From contig JAQVKM010000001.1 in assembly GCA_028694645.1 (NCBI GenBank), forward strand, positions 1-64,000: a stretch of DNA of 64,000 nt, in the 5' to 3' direction. Under the pieces are notes generated by a model. That model was not told the origin of the DNA. It did no database searches and saw only the letters and a list, made by a program, of their open reading frames with translations. A program made the translations under genes and the position numbers. Positions 36,911 through 45,534 of the stretch are shown here, piece by piece (within the stretch, counting starts at the first letter, position 1; every line of letters begins with the position of its first letter). The DNA is from Bacilli bacterium (GTDB lineage: Bacteria > Bacillota_I > Bacilli_A > RF39 > UBA660).

Positions 36911-37085
36911 TTTTACAACCTCTGTTTACTACTAAATTTACGTGTATATATTGTAGCATAAATTTTATATTTTGCAAATTATTTTTTACAAATATTTTAA
37001 AGTATATAAAAAATATATGATATACTTGATTTATAAAGGATATATTAAAATATAGATGTATAATAAGATATAATGATAGTGATAT

Positions 37086-37114
37086 TTGACACACAAACAA
37101 ATGTTTGTTATAAT
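37086..37114 (+). promoter_or_regulatory. Perfect sigma-A promoter with internal inverted repeat before recG
   Basis: TTGACA (37086-37091), 17 bp, TATAAT (37109-37114). The spacer contains ACAAAC-AAAT-GTTTGT (37093-37108), a candidate operator. The predicted transcript start is only about 10 bp before ATG 37131. Confidence 0.8.
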
Positions 37115-37130
37115 TATTAGGTGGTGAAAT

Positions 37131-39119
37131 ATGGAAACATTAGATAGTATAAAAGGGTTAGGACCTAAAAATATAAAATTATTAAATAAACTTGGAATAT
37201 ATGATATGAAATCTTTAATTGAATTTTATCCATTTCGTTATGATATTTTAAAAAGAAGTGATATTAATACTCTTAATGATAAAGAATTGATAGTTATTGA
37301 TGGATATGTAGAAAGTATTCCTAATGTATTTTATATTAATAAAAAATTAGATAAAATGACTTTTAAAATTAATATAGGTTTAACTATATTAAGTGTAATT
37401 ATTTTTAATAGAGGTTTTTTAAAAAGTAAAATAGGAATAAAAGAAAAGATAACTATTATTGGTAAATATGATAAATTACATAACAGTGTAACAGCTAGTG
37501 ATATAAGATTTGGATTATTAGAAACAGATAAAATTGAGCCAGTTTATCATACTACATATGGAATAAATGGAAAACAGATAAGTAAATATATAGATAATGC
37601 ATTACAACAAAAAATAAGAATTAAAGATTATATTCCAGATTATTTAAAAGAGAAATATAAGTTTAGAAATAAAGAACAAGATATTTATGAAATACATAAA
37701 CCTAATAATCAAAATAATTTAAAAAAATCTTTAAATAGAATTAAATATGAAGAATTATTTTTGTTTATGTTGAAAATGAATTATTTAAAAAACAACAAAA
37801 ATATTAAAATAGGATTAAAAAGAAATGTTGGATTTGAAAAGATAGAAGATTTTATTAATAAATTACCATTTCAGTTAACACAAGATCAATATAAAAGTGT
37901 AAAAGAAATTTATGATAATTTGATTGATGAAAAAAGAATGAATAGATTATTGCAAGGTGATGTTGGAAGTGGTAAAACAATTGTTTCAATAATAAGTATG
38001 TATATTAATTATTTAAGTGGATATCAAAGTGCCTTGATGGCTCCAACTGAAATTCTAGCTACTCAACATTATAATAATATAAAAAAATTATTTGAAGGAT
38101 ATGATATTAAAGTAGCTTTATTAACTGGAAAATTAAAAGCAAAAGAAAAAAAAGAAATTTATGATAAAATCAAAAATAATGAAATTGATTTTATTATAGG
38201 AACACATGCCTTAATATCTAAAGATGTTATCTATAATAACTTAGGTTTAGTAATAACAGATGAACAACACCGTTTTGGGGTTAATCAAAGAGGTAATTTA
38301 AAAAACAAAGGATTAACACCTGATATTTTATATATGAGTGCAACTCCTATACCAAGAACTTATGCTTTAACTTTATATGGTGATATGGATATATCAAATA
38401 TTAAAACAATACCAACAGGTAAAAAAGAAATTATAACAACAATAAAGAAAAATAGTGAAATTAAAGATGTTTTATCGTCAATGTATGAACAATTAAAATT
38501 GAATCATCAAATATATGTAATAGCTCCACTAATAGAAGAAAGTGATAAAATTGATTTAGAAAATGTTACAACATTATCTGATAAAATAAATAAAGCGTTT
38601 GGTAAATACTATAAAATTGGTATTTTACATGGCAAATTAAGTAATCAAGAAAAAGAAGAAGTTATGAACAAATTTCAAAAAAATGAAATCAATATTTTAA
38701 TTAGTACAACGGTAGTTGAGGTTGGTGTAGATGTAAAAAATGCTACTATGATTGTTATATTTGATGCTTTTAGATATGGTTTATCATCATTACATCAATT
38801 AAGAGGAAGAGTAGGTAGAAATGATTTACAATCTTATTGTATTTTAATTAGTAATAATGAAACAGAAAGATTAAAAATATTGACAGAAACAAATGATGGA
38901 TTTAAAATAAGTGAAGAAGATTTCCTTATCAGAGGTAGTGGAGATTTATTTGGTTCTAAACAAAGTGGAGATATGGTCTTTAGAGTGGCTGATTTTAAAA
39001 AAGATTATAAAATTTTGTTAAAAGCTAAAGAAGATAGTGAAGAATTTTTAAATAATGATTTAATAAATAGCAATGTTTTAATAAAAGAATTATTATTTAA
39101 TAATCAAGAATTAAATTAG
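37131..39119 (+). CDS. recG: ATP-dependent DNA helicase RecG
   Basis: A 662-residue superfamily 2 helicase that remodels stalled replication forks and branched DNA. An N-terminal wedge/OB domain (about 1-230) begins with LDSIKGLGPKNIKLLNKLGI. The helicase core has Walker A GDVGSGKT (near 280), DEQH in ITDEQHRFG and motif III MSATPIPRT. The C-terminal part has LRGRVGRND and the TRG-type region. It is slightly shorter than the usual 670-690 residues. A GGTGGTG site stands before ATG 37131. Confidence 0.96.
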   Translation: METLDSIKGLGPKNIKLLNKLGIYDMKSLIEFYPFRYDILKRSDINTLNDKELIVIDGYVESIPNVFYINKKLDKMTFKINIGLTILSVIIFNRGFLKSKIGIKEKITIIGKYDKLHNSVTASDIRFGLLETDKIEPVYHTTYGINGKQISKYIDNALQQKIRIKDYIPDYLKEKYKFRNKEQDIYEIHKPNNQNNLKKSLNRIKYEELFLFMLKMNYLKNNKNIKIGLKRNVGFEKIEDFINKLPFQLTQDQYKSVKEIYDNLIDEKRMNRLLQGDVGSGKTIVSIISMYINYLSGYQSALMAPTEILATQHYNNIKKLFEGYDIKVALLTGKLKAKEKKEIYDKIKNNEIDFIIGTHALISKDVIYNNLGLVITDEQHRFGVNQRGNLKNKGLTPDILYMSATPIPRTYALTLYGDMDISNIKTIPTGKKEIITTIKKNSEIKDVLSSMYEQLKLNHQIYVIAPLIEESDKIDLENVTTLSDKINKAFGKYYKIGILHGKLSNQEKEEVMNKFQKNEINILISTTVVEVGVDVKNATMIVIFDAFRYGLSSLHQLRGRVGRNDLQSYCILISNNETERLKILTETNDGFKISEEDFLIRGSGDLFGSKQSGDMVFRVADFKKDYKILLKAKEDSEEFLNNDLINSNVLIKELLFNNQELN

Positions 39120-39127
39120 GAGAATTT

Positions 39128-39556
39128 ATGAAAAATATAGAAATTAAATATGAATTAATTAGTAAAATAAATAAAAGAAATAAAATAATTAGTTATATTA
39201 AAGAATTTACATGTATAGAATTTATGACAGCATTAATGGTTATGACTTTTTTTATACCAATTTTAAAGAATCATTTATTACTAAAATTATTTGTTTCATC
39301 TATTGCACCTGTTACTATTATAGTAGCATCAAAAGTAACTGTTAAAATATTAAATTTTAAATGTGAACAATTAAAAAATAAAGTAAAGAAAATAGATAAT
39401 ATTATATTGAATAATGAATTAATTAAAGAAAAAAATGAAAAAAAGAAATATGAAAAAGAAGATAGGGATGTTAATAAATTAAATGAATTAATTAAATTAA
39501 GAGAAAGTATATTAAGTAATAGTGATGATATAATACTAGAAAATAAAATTAAATAA
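39128..39556 (+). CDS. Hypothetical two-span membrane protein
   Basis: A 142-residue protein with two hydrophobic segments (about 32-48 and 53-70) and a long basic/acidic coiled-coil-like tail (KEKNEKKKYEKEDRDVNK). It starts 8 bp after recG and is preceded by AGGAG. Family unknown. Confidence 0.6.
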   Translation: MKNIEIKYELISKINKRNKIISYIKEFTCIEFMTALMVMTFFIPILKNHLLLKLFVSSIAPVTIIVASKVTVKILNFKCEQLKNKVKKIDNIILNNELIKEKNEKKKYEKEDRDVNKLNELIKLRESILSNSDDIILENKIK

Positions 39557-39581
39557 GATATTAATATTATAGATAAAAAGA

Positions 39582-39610
39582 TTGACTTTTTATCATAAAC
39601 ACTCTATAAT
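39582..39610 (+). promoter_or_regulatory. Promoter of the putative small RNA
   Basis: TTGACT (39582-39587), 17-bp spacer, TATAAT (39605-39610); transcription should begin near 39617. Confidence 0.75.
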
Positions 39611-39616
39611 TATACT

Positions 39617-39709
39617 AGCGTGATGATAGTCACGCAAACACTCTTACGAACTAAAGTTGAGAGTGTGCAACCAAAACCCCCTGAGGCGCCGAAAGGCGTC
39701 ATTTTTTTT
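39617..39709 (+). ncRNA. Putative ~93-nt small RNA, integration site of island 2
   Basis: The segment has its own promoter, two hairpins (GCGTGA/TCACGC at 39618-39635; ACACTCT/AGAGTGT at 39638-39666), a single-stranded CCCCC (39677-39681) and the terminator GGCGCC-GAAA-GGCGTC with eight T. No frame is present. C-rich single-stranded motifs are typical of Gram-positive regulatory RNAs that pair with Shine-Dalgarno sequences. The part CCCCCTGA-hairpin-TCATTTTT recurs at 43402 and 59443 and, modified, at 61116, always at module borders. I do not recognise a known RNA family. Confidence 0.65.
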
Positions 39710-39788
39710 GAAAAACTTTCAAAATTGATTAATTATTGTAAAATAAGACTAAAAGTTACCAATTTTGTTCATAAATTATAGTTTGAAA

Positions 39789-39840
39789 TAGTACCTAAAT
39801 AGTACCTAGATGTGTAATTTTAGGTACTATTTAGGTACTA
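39789..39840. repeat. Paired arm-type repeats forming a 20-bp perfect inverted repeat
   Basis: TAGTACCTAAATAGTACCTA (39789-39808) and its exact reverse complement TAGGTACTATTTAGGTACTA (39821-39840) are separated by 12 bp. Each arm holds two copies of TAGGTACTA spaced 11 bp, one helical turn. The pair recurs with one change at 43268. Such spacing suggests binding of a tyrosine integrase or its directionality factor. Confidence 0.75.
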
Positions 39841-39964
39841 AAATTAGTAAAAAAAAATAAATATTCAATAATAATAGTAATTTTAGATACATTTTTATGC
39901 ATTTTAAGTTAAATCAACTGGTTTTGTTCCATTTATATGATAAAATGTAAATAGGAGTGGTTTT

Positions 39965-41728
39965 ATGAATAGTAGTTTAATAGAAGGATTGGGTATTAAT
40001 AAATTAGAAAATTTTTTGTTAAGAACTAAGAAAATAAATCCAGTAATAAATCAGCGGGATAAATATCCTATTTGGGATGGGGAAATATTAGTATATATAT
40101 CTGAATGTATGGAAAAGAAAAATTTATACTGTAGAATTCCGGTGCAAATAAAATCAGAATTAATGTCTGATGGTAAAAAAGATGAAGAAACGTATTCAGT
40201 AGAAATTTCTGATTTAGAAAAGTATGCAGACGAAGGTGGAGTTTTATTTATAAAAGTATTATATGATGAAAAAAAAGATTTTGGATATTTTTATATGAAA
40301 AATCTTATTAAAGGTGATATAAGAGATATTTTAACTGAAACTAAAATAAATCAAAAATTTAAAACAATTCATTTGAAAGAAATTAATAATGAAAAAAATC
40401 TTTTTACTTTATTTTCAAATTTTAAAATACATAGAGAATTACAAATGCAATTACCAAAACTTATTGATAATAATTTTTGGAAAAGAGATTCAACAATTTA
40501 TACATTTGGTTGTGGTAACATTAACGATATTGTCATTGATGATCAATATGCTTATGCTAAAACAAATCTTAATTCATATGCTTATATTGGAAAAATTAAA
40601 TTTGATCAACTGACAAGAAAACTTAGTATTGAAGTAAGTACGAATAAAGCCAAATATTATAATGTTATAGAACAAAAATATTCTAAAAAAGAAAAAATAA
40701 TTAAAATCAGTGATTATGTGTATTTTGATAATGAATATAAATTGCAAGTCAAAAATAGCATAAATAGGGAAAATTCACTTAGAGAAACGATAAACGATTT
40801 AGAATTTGTTTTAGATTTATATATAAATAAAAACATAAAAATCGGTAATGGACCTGAGATTAATTTTGAATTCGATAATAAGATTATTATAGAAACTCGA
40901 ATCAAACAAATAGAAGCTGATTTGAAATATTTAAAAGGAGCTGCAAATATAATTTCTTCTTTAAATATTCCTATTGAAAGCATTAAAGTAAAAGATGTTG
41001 TTAATGATGAAAAGCTGGTATGCAATATTTATGAAATAATTAGTCAAAAAAACACTGTTAAATTTGATGACATAAATAGCGATACAATAATTAATGTTGT
41101 AGATGTTTTAGGAATTGTCTTTTTAATATATTTTGTAAAAAAAGCAGATGGTAGTTATATAGGTTACAATTTTTTGAAAGATGATTATGTATATAATAAC
41201 TTTTCTTTAGAATTAGATGAAACTGTTCAACTTAGTCGATATTTTGGATTAAAAAGTGATATTTTAGGAAAAATAATATTTGATTCAGAAATCATTATTA
41301 GCGAGATTAAAAATTGTACTAAAAATGAGGTAACAATAATTTATATAAATAATTTGATGTTAGAATTTATAAAGGCTTATGATGAAAATCATAAATTTGA
41401 ATATTTAGATATAGCAAGAAAAATAAATAATATTCTGAGAAAACAACGTGAATATTATTCAGAATCTTTCTATCAGATAAACAGATTTCAAATTTTAAAA
41501 AGAACTAAAGAATTGTTGTCTGAAAATATATATACATTAACAAGAATAAAAGTTAACGAAAAAGATAATAATGTATGTGTTTGTTGCTGTTGTATATTAC
41601 TAGAGCAGTATGAAGAGTTTGTAATTTATTTTGAACAATTAGATATCGAAACTAAAGAGACATTTAAGAACTGGGCAATATATAATTTGATTCCCAAAGA
41701 GATAAATTTGCACAAATACAATAAATAG
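39965..41728 (+). CDS. Hypothetical protein with nuclease-like N-terminus (DUF4365-like)
   Basis: A 587-residue protein. The N-terminal ~170 residues contain INQRDKYPIWDGEILVYI and IPVQIKSE, resembling DUF4365/PD-(D/E)XK-like domains (candidate residues D-G-E and Q-x-K). The remainder is strand-rich to about 260 and then helical, with a C-terminal cluster of Cys (VCVCCCC). It stands alone between the small RNA and tyrS, inside a segment bounded by GTACTA arm repeats. A defence role is plausible but unproven. ATAGGAGTG precedes ATG 39965. Confidence 0.6.
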   Translation: MNSSLIEGLGINKLENFLLRTKKINPVINQRDKYPIWDGEILVYISECMEKKNLYCRIPVQIKSELMSDGKKDEETYSVEISDLEKYADEGGVLFIKVLYDEKKDFGYFYMKNLIKGDIRDILTETKINQKFKTIHLKEINNEKNLFTLFSNFKIHRELQMQLPKLIDNNFWKRDSTIYTFGCGNINDIVIDDQYAYAKTNLNSYAYIGKIKFDQLTRKLSIEVSTNKAKYYNVIEQKYSKKEKIIKISDYVYFDNEYKLQVKNSINRENSLRETINDLEFVLDLYINKNIKIGNGPEINFEFDNKIIIETRIKQIEADLKYLKGAANIISSLNIPIESIKVKDVVNDEKLVCNIYEIISQKNTVKFDDINSDTIINVVDVLGIVFLIYFVKKADGSYIGYNFLKDDYVYNNFSLELDETVQLSRYFGLKSDILGKIIFDSEIIISEIKNCTKNEVTIIYINNLMLEFIKAYDENHKFEYLDIARKINNILRKQREYYSESFYQINRFQILKRTKELLSENIYTLTRIKVNEKDNNVCVCCCCILLEQYEEFVIYFEQLDIETKETFKNWAIYNLIPKEINLHKYNK

Positions 41729-41749
41729 TATATAATCTATTTATTAATT

Positions 41750-41958
41750 AAATCGTGATCAATTTGAAGTAGTTTTTAAATTAATTTAAAGAGAGTCATT
41801 GTTAAGTGTAAAATGACAATTGTTTAAAAATGAATTACGTTTTGTGAATTTAATTCGTATTACTACGTTATAAGTTTAGAGTGATAGTTATAATAACTAT
41901 AAAAAAGATGGTACCACGGGTTATCTCGTTCTTTTAGAACAGATAATTCGTGTTTTTT
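41750..41958 (+). promoter_or_regulatory. T-box riboswitch of tyrS
   Basis: The T-box core GATGGTACCACGGGTT (41907-41922) is followed by a terminator: GGGTTATCT and AGATAATTC arms with inner TTCT-TTTA-GAAC and six T (to 41958). A stem I/specifier region extends upstream; the TAC within ATTACTACGTTATAAG is a likely tyrosine specifier. Uncharged tRNA-Tyr would stabilise the antiterminator and switch on tyrS. Confidence 0.88.
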
Positions 41959-41977
41959 GTATAAAGGAGGTGGTTTT

Positions 41978-42031
41978 ATGGATAGTGATTATTATTATAG
42001 TAGAAAAACAAACATGAGAGGAGATAATAAT
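41978..42031 (+). promoter_or_regulatory. In-frame Tyr-rich leader extension of tyrS
   Basis: An ATG at 41978 with a perfect AAGGAGG site is in frame with tyrS and encodes MDSDYYYSRKTNMRGDNN ahead of the family-typical start at 42032, which has its own GAGAGGAG site. Three consecutive TAT codons lie right after the start. It is either an N-terminal extension or a codon-based attenuation signal. Confidence 0.6.
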
Positions 42032-43258
42032 ATGAATTGTTTTGAAACATTAAAAAGTAGAGGTTATATATACCAAACTACACATGAAGATGAAATTAAA
42101 AAATTATTAAATGGAGAACCTATAACTTTCTATCTTGGGATAGATCCAACAGCAGATAGTTTACATATAGGGCACTTCTTTGCTTTAACTATGGCAAGAT
42201 GGTTACAAGACTTTGGACATAAAGCCATTATCTTAGTAGGAGGTGCTACAGCTTTAATAGGAGATCCTACAGGTAAGTCAGATATGAGAAGTATGTTAAC
42301 TATTGAACAAGTAGAACATAATAAAAAAGAAGTAAAGGAATTAGTAAAAAGGTTTGTTAAGGAAGATACTTTAATAGTAGATAATAGCACATGGTTTAAA
42401 GGAAGAGAATATGTAGATTTTATGAGAGATATTGGAATTCATTTCAATGTTAATAAAATGCTAGCAACAGATGTATATAAAAATAGACTTCAAAATGGAG
42501 GGTTAACATTCTTAGAAATGGGATATATGTTAATGCAAGCATTTGATTTTACATTCCTAAATAATAATAATGATTGTATATTACAAATAGGTGGTTCTGA
42601 TCAATGGGCTAATATTGTAGCTGGAGTTGATCTAGGAAGAAAACTAAATAATAAAGAAAATAAGGAAGTGGAAGTTTTATTTGGTTTAACTTGTCCATTA
42701 CTAGTTAAAGCAGATGGAGAAAAGATGGGGAAAACTTCTAGTGGTACTTTATGGGTATCAAGAGAAAAGACAGATAGTTATGATTTTTATCAAGCATTTG
42801 TAAATTCATTTGACGAAGATGTAGAAAGGCTTTTATCTTTTTTTACTAGATTAGAAATAGAAGATATTAAAAGATTATGTAAAGAAGATATAGTGGATGC
42901 TAAAAAGCTAATGGCTTTTGAAGTAACTAAATTAGTTCATGGAGAAGAAGAGGCAAATAAAGTAAAGAAAATATCAGACGATATATTTAGTGGTACAGGA
43001 AGTTCTGAAAATATGCCATTTTTTAAATTAGAAAATTTTGAAGAACAAAATATATTAGATTTTTTAAATTGTATAGGAATAGTTTCATCAAAAAGTGAAG
43101 CAAGAAGATTAGTAGAACAAAATGGTATATCAATTAATAAAATTAAAGTAAATGATATAGATAGAAAAATAACTATATCTGATTTCATTGATGGAGAATT
43201 AATTGTACAAAAAGGTAAAAAGGTGTTTTTAAAAGTAACAATTGAAAGTGAAAATTAG
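42032..43258 (+). CDS. tyrS: Tyrosyl-tRNA synthetase
   Basis: A 408-residue class I aminoacyl-tRNA synthetase that charges tRNA-Tyr. The HIGH motif is HIGH in DSLHIGHF, the tyrosine pocket includes QIGGSDQWANI, and the KMSKS-type motif is KMGKTSSG. A C-terminal S4-like RNA-binding domain covers roughly the last 65 residues (SEARRLVEQNGISINKIKVND). The start MNCFETLKSRGYIYQ fits the family; translation from 41978 would add 18 residues. It is preceded by a T-box. It lies between two sets of GTACTA arm repeats, so it may be an extra, mobile copy or the resident gene trapped in the island. Confidence 0.95.
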   Translation: MNCFETLKSRGYIYQTTHEDEIKKLLNGEPITFYLGIDPTADSLHIGHFFALTMARWLQDFGHKAIILVGGATALIGDPTGKSDMRSMLTIEQVEHNKKEVKELVKRFVKEDTLIVDNSTWFKGREYVDFMRDIGIHFNVNKMLATDVYKNRLQNGGLTFLEMGYMLMQAFDFTFLNNNNDCILQIGGSDQWANIVAGVDLGRKLNNKENKEVEVLFGLTCPLLVKADGEKMGKTSSGTLWVSREKTDSYDFYQAFVNSFDEDVERLLSFFTRLEIEDIKRLCKEDIVDAKKLMAFEVTKLVHGEEEANKVKKISDDIFSGTGSSENMPFFKLENFEEQNILDFLNCIGIVSSKSEARRLVEQNGISINKIKVNDIDRKITISDFIDGELIVQKGKKVFLKVTIESEN

Positions 43259-43267
43259 AATTATTTT

Positions 43268-43287
43268 TAGGTACTAATTAGGTACTA
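43268..43287. repeat. Paired arm-type repeat TAGGTACTA x2
   Basis: TAGGTACTAATTAGGTACTA differs by one base from the arm at 39821. It lies 10 bp after tyrS, at the other side of the 39.8-43.3 kb module. Confidence 0.75.
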
Positions 43288-43401
43288 AAAAGTCAAATAA
43301 TAGTTAAAAATAGATGAAGAATTATGAAAAAAAATAATAAAAAATGATTGTAAAACAAAAGATTTTAATAATTTTAGAAAAAAAAGAAAACAAATAAAAG
43401 T

Positions 43402-43490
43402 CCCCCTGAAGAGAGCGCAAGCTCTCATTTTTGTTGTAATATAAGAGCTAAAACGATTTTGATAAATTTTAGATGCTATTTTAGATGCTA
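43402..43490. repeat. Module boundary: CCCCCTGA hairpin plus TAGATGCTA arms
   Basis: CCCCC (43402-43406), TGAA, GAGAGC-GCAA-GCTCTC, then ATTTTTG. It is followed at 43470-43490 by two TAGATGCTA copies separated by TTT. The whole ~100-bp block is repeated at 59443-59533 with the same order. It also can terminate tyrS transcription. Confidence 0.75.
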
Positions 43491-43613
43491 TAATTTCAAT
43501 ATTAGTCATTTTTATTTTAATTATTATTTAATTATTATCAATTGTACAATATTGATAACAACTACTACTTTTAAATAAAAAAATGTGCTATAATATAAAT
43601 AATAGGTGATGGC

Positions 43614-44468
43614 ATGAAAAAGTATGATATAAAACAAAATAAAAAAGATTTTTGGTTTTTAGAAAATACTACAACTATGAAAGGTACCAGACCAAAACGT
43701 ATTGTTAAAGATTTTCTAAACAGAAAAGCTATCTTTAAATATGAGCATCCTGAATATATATGCAGCGAGGCATGTTCAGAAAAAATAAGCTACGAGATAG
43801 CAAAAGTGCTTAATTATAATTGTGCAGAAATAGAATTTGGTAAAGACGAAGATGGTAAATTAGGAATATTAAATTATATTTTTCTGGATGTAAATAAAAT
43901 TGAACATATTGATGCTGTTTCTTATTTAAATAGAAATAATGATGATAGATCAAAATTTTATACTATTTCAAATATAAAAAAAAGTTTAGATGATTTAAAT
44001 AAAAACTTATTTTATGAATTTTTAAAAATAATGGTTTTTGATGCTCTGGTTGGTGAACAAGACAGACATGAAGAAAATTGGGGAATTACAAGTATAGATG
44101 GAGAATACTTTTTATCTCCATTGTATGACAATGGTTGTAATTTACTACGAGAATTCAAAGATGAAAAACTTTCTAATAAATATTATAGTAAAGAAAAGTC
44201 TTTTGATGCATATATTTTAAGGAGTAAAACCATAATTTATAAAGAAGATGAAAATACACAATATAGACATTTTGAATTAATAGAGTATTTAAATGAACTA
44301 TATAATGATGAAATTCAAAATGAGCTTAATAAATTAAACAACTTAACTGATGAAATAATTGAGGATATAGTTAATAAAGTTCCAGATGAACTCTTGACTG
44401 ATATCCATAAAGCATATATAATACATTATCTAAAGACAAGACGAAATATATTATTAAATATTAAATGA
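43614..44468 (+). CDS. HipA-like kinase domain protein (split HipA, kinase part)
   Basis: A 284-residue HipA-fold kinase. An ATP-binding part (KAIFKYEHPEYICSEACSEKISYEIAKVLNY broken here as KAIFKYE and SEACSEKISYEIAKVL) precedes the catalytic segment GEQDRHEENWGI (catalytic D and metal-binding N). LYDNG supplies the DFG-equivalent. It lacks the N-terminal subdomain of full HipA (about 100 residues), which is found in the next gene, 13 bp downstream. HipA-type toxins phosphorylate aminoacyl-tRNA synthetases or translation factors. The substrate is unknown. The promoter has GGTGATG before ATG 43614. Confidence 0.78.
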   Translation: MKKYDIKQNKKDFWFLENTTTMKGTRPKRIVKDFLNRKAIFKYEHPEYICSEACSEKISYEIAKVLNYNCAEIEFGKDEDGKLGILNYIFLDVNKIEHIDAVSYLNRNNDDRSKFYTISNIKKSLDDLNKNLFYEFLKIMVFDALVGEQDRHEENWGITSIDGEYFLSPLYDNGCNLLREFKDEKLSNKYYSKEKSFDAYILRSKTIIYKEDENTQYRHFELIEYLNELYNDEIQNELNKLNNLTDEIIEDIVNKVPDELLTDIHKAYIIHYLKTRRNILLNIK

Positions 44469-44481
44469 ATGGGGTGAAAAT

Positions 44482-45159
44482 ATGAAAAATGAAATGTGGT
44501 TAATTTGGAAAGAACCAATCAGTAGAAGAAGATATATTATCGGAACTTTAACAAATACCGAAAATAGATATACTTTTGTATATACTGATCCAGAACTAAG
44601 TAATGCTCAAGAAAAAGATTTTAAATATTTTCCTGGATTTGAAGATATTAAAAAAATTTATGAAAGTGAAAATTTATTTGCTAATATTAAAACAAGACTT
44701 CCTAATATTGGAAGACCTGATTATTTGGAAATTTTAAATTGTTATAATTTGGAAAAAGATTCTACAGAAATGGAAATTTTAAAAGCTACAAAAGGAAGAT
44801 TATTAACAGATAACTATGAATTTGTCCCAGTTTTCGATAAAAGAAAGATTGAATTTGAGGTAGCAGGCACAAGACATTGTAGTGATTTAGAAGATTGCAA
44901 AAAAATGCTTGAGGTAAATGAAAGATTGTATTTAGAATTAGAACCTGAAAATGAATTTGATGAAAATGCAATTAAAGTTAATTTTAAAAATGAAGGTGTA
45001 ATTTATCATTTAGGTTACGTTCCTAGATACTATAGTAAAGAGTTAGCTGAATTATTAGCAGGAGAATCAAGTTATTCTGCAATGATTCAAAGTTTAAATT
45101 TTGATAGTGAAAATTCTGATGAAAATATAACAGCAACAGTAAAAATGATTTTTAATTAA
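44482..45159 (+). CDS. HIRAN protein with HipA N-subdomain-like region
   Basis: 225 residues. The N-terminal ~115 residues (RYIIGTLTNTENRYTFVYTD, then FPGFED, LFANIKTRLPNIGRPDY, ATKGRLLTDNYEFVP) read like the N-terminal HipS/Couple-HipA subdomain of HipA. The C-terminal ~100 form a HIRAN domain (FEVAGTRHCSD, LELEPENEFDENAIKVN, LGYVPRYYSKELAELL), which in eukaryotes binds 3' DNA ends. The pair with the upstream kinase is reminiscent of split HipST systems. It may act as the antitoxin or specificity partner. ATG 44482 follows GGGGTGA. Confidence 0.72.
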   Translation: MKNEMWLIWKEPISRRRYIIGTLTNTENRYTFVYTDPELSNAQEKDFKYFPGFEDIKKIYESENLFANIKTRLPNIGRPDYLEILNCYNLEKDSTEMEILKATKGRLLTDNYEFVPVFDKRKIEFEVAGTRHCSDLEDCKKMLEVNERLYLELEPENEFDENAIKVNFKNEGVIYHLGYVPRYYSKELAELLAGESSYSAMIQSLNFDSENSDENITATVKMIFN

Positions 45160-45295
45160 TCTTAATGATCCGTTGATAGCTTGTTTTTTTGATTTAAAAA
45201 ATTATTTGTAATTATATTTATGTGATATTATATATTTTGTATTATTAAATGAATAATTGTGCTATATTAAATATGTAGTAATTTGATTAGAAAAT

Positions 45296-45390
45296 GTTAT
45301 TCGCTCTCGGATGGCGCGAACAATAAGTTATTCCGAATGATAAATGATAATCGCTTCTAGATAGGCGAGCAACAAATTAATCTAGGTGAA
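45296..45390 (+). ncRNA. Two tandem covarying pseudoknot-like RNA repeats
   Basis: Two units of about 47 nt each fold as hairpin TCGC/GCGA (45301-45319; 45351-45368), with the loop pairing to a downstream segment. The loop pairs are TCGGA with TCCGA in unit 1 (45307-45311 and 45332-45336), and CTAGAT with ATCTAG in unit 2 (45357-45362 and 45380-45385). The pairing is preserved although the bases differ. Tandem pseudoknots are the form of type III antitoxin RNAs, but no type III toxin gene is adjacent. Confidence 0.5.
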
Positions 45391-45448
45391 AATTAAAAAT
45401 ATATGATACAATATTAGTGCAATAAAAAAAGCAAAACTTTTTGTAAGG

Positions 45449-45481
45449 ACTTCACAATGATGGAGTTCTATTTTTTTTTAC
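45449..45481 (+). terminator. Terminator-like hairpin after the pseudoknot RNA
   Basis: AGGACTTC / GGAGTTCT (eight pairs with two G-U) around ACAATGAT, followed by T-rich sequence. It would define the 3' end of the RNA at 45296. Confidence 0.55.
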
Positions 45482-45534
45482 AAATTTTTTTTTACAAATT
45501 TTTAAAATTGCTTTTATTTTTAAATATTGAGTGA

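Noticed and set aside
39789-39840. CRISPR-like reading of the short repeats
   Set aside because: Only two 9-bp copies occur per site, spacers are 2-3 bp or 12 bp, and no cas genes are present.
40389-40613. Alternative frame inside the 39965-41728 gene
   Set aside because: No ribosome-binding site and no coding-like composition compared with the enclosing frame.
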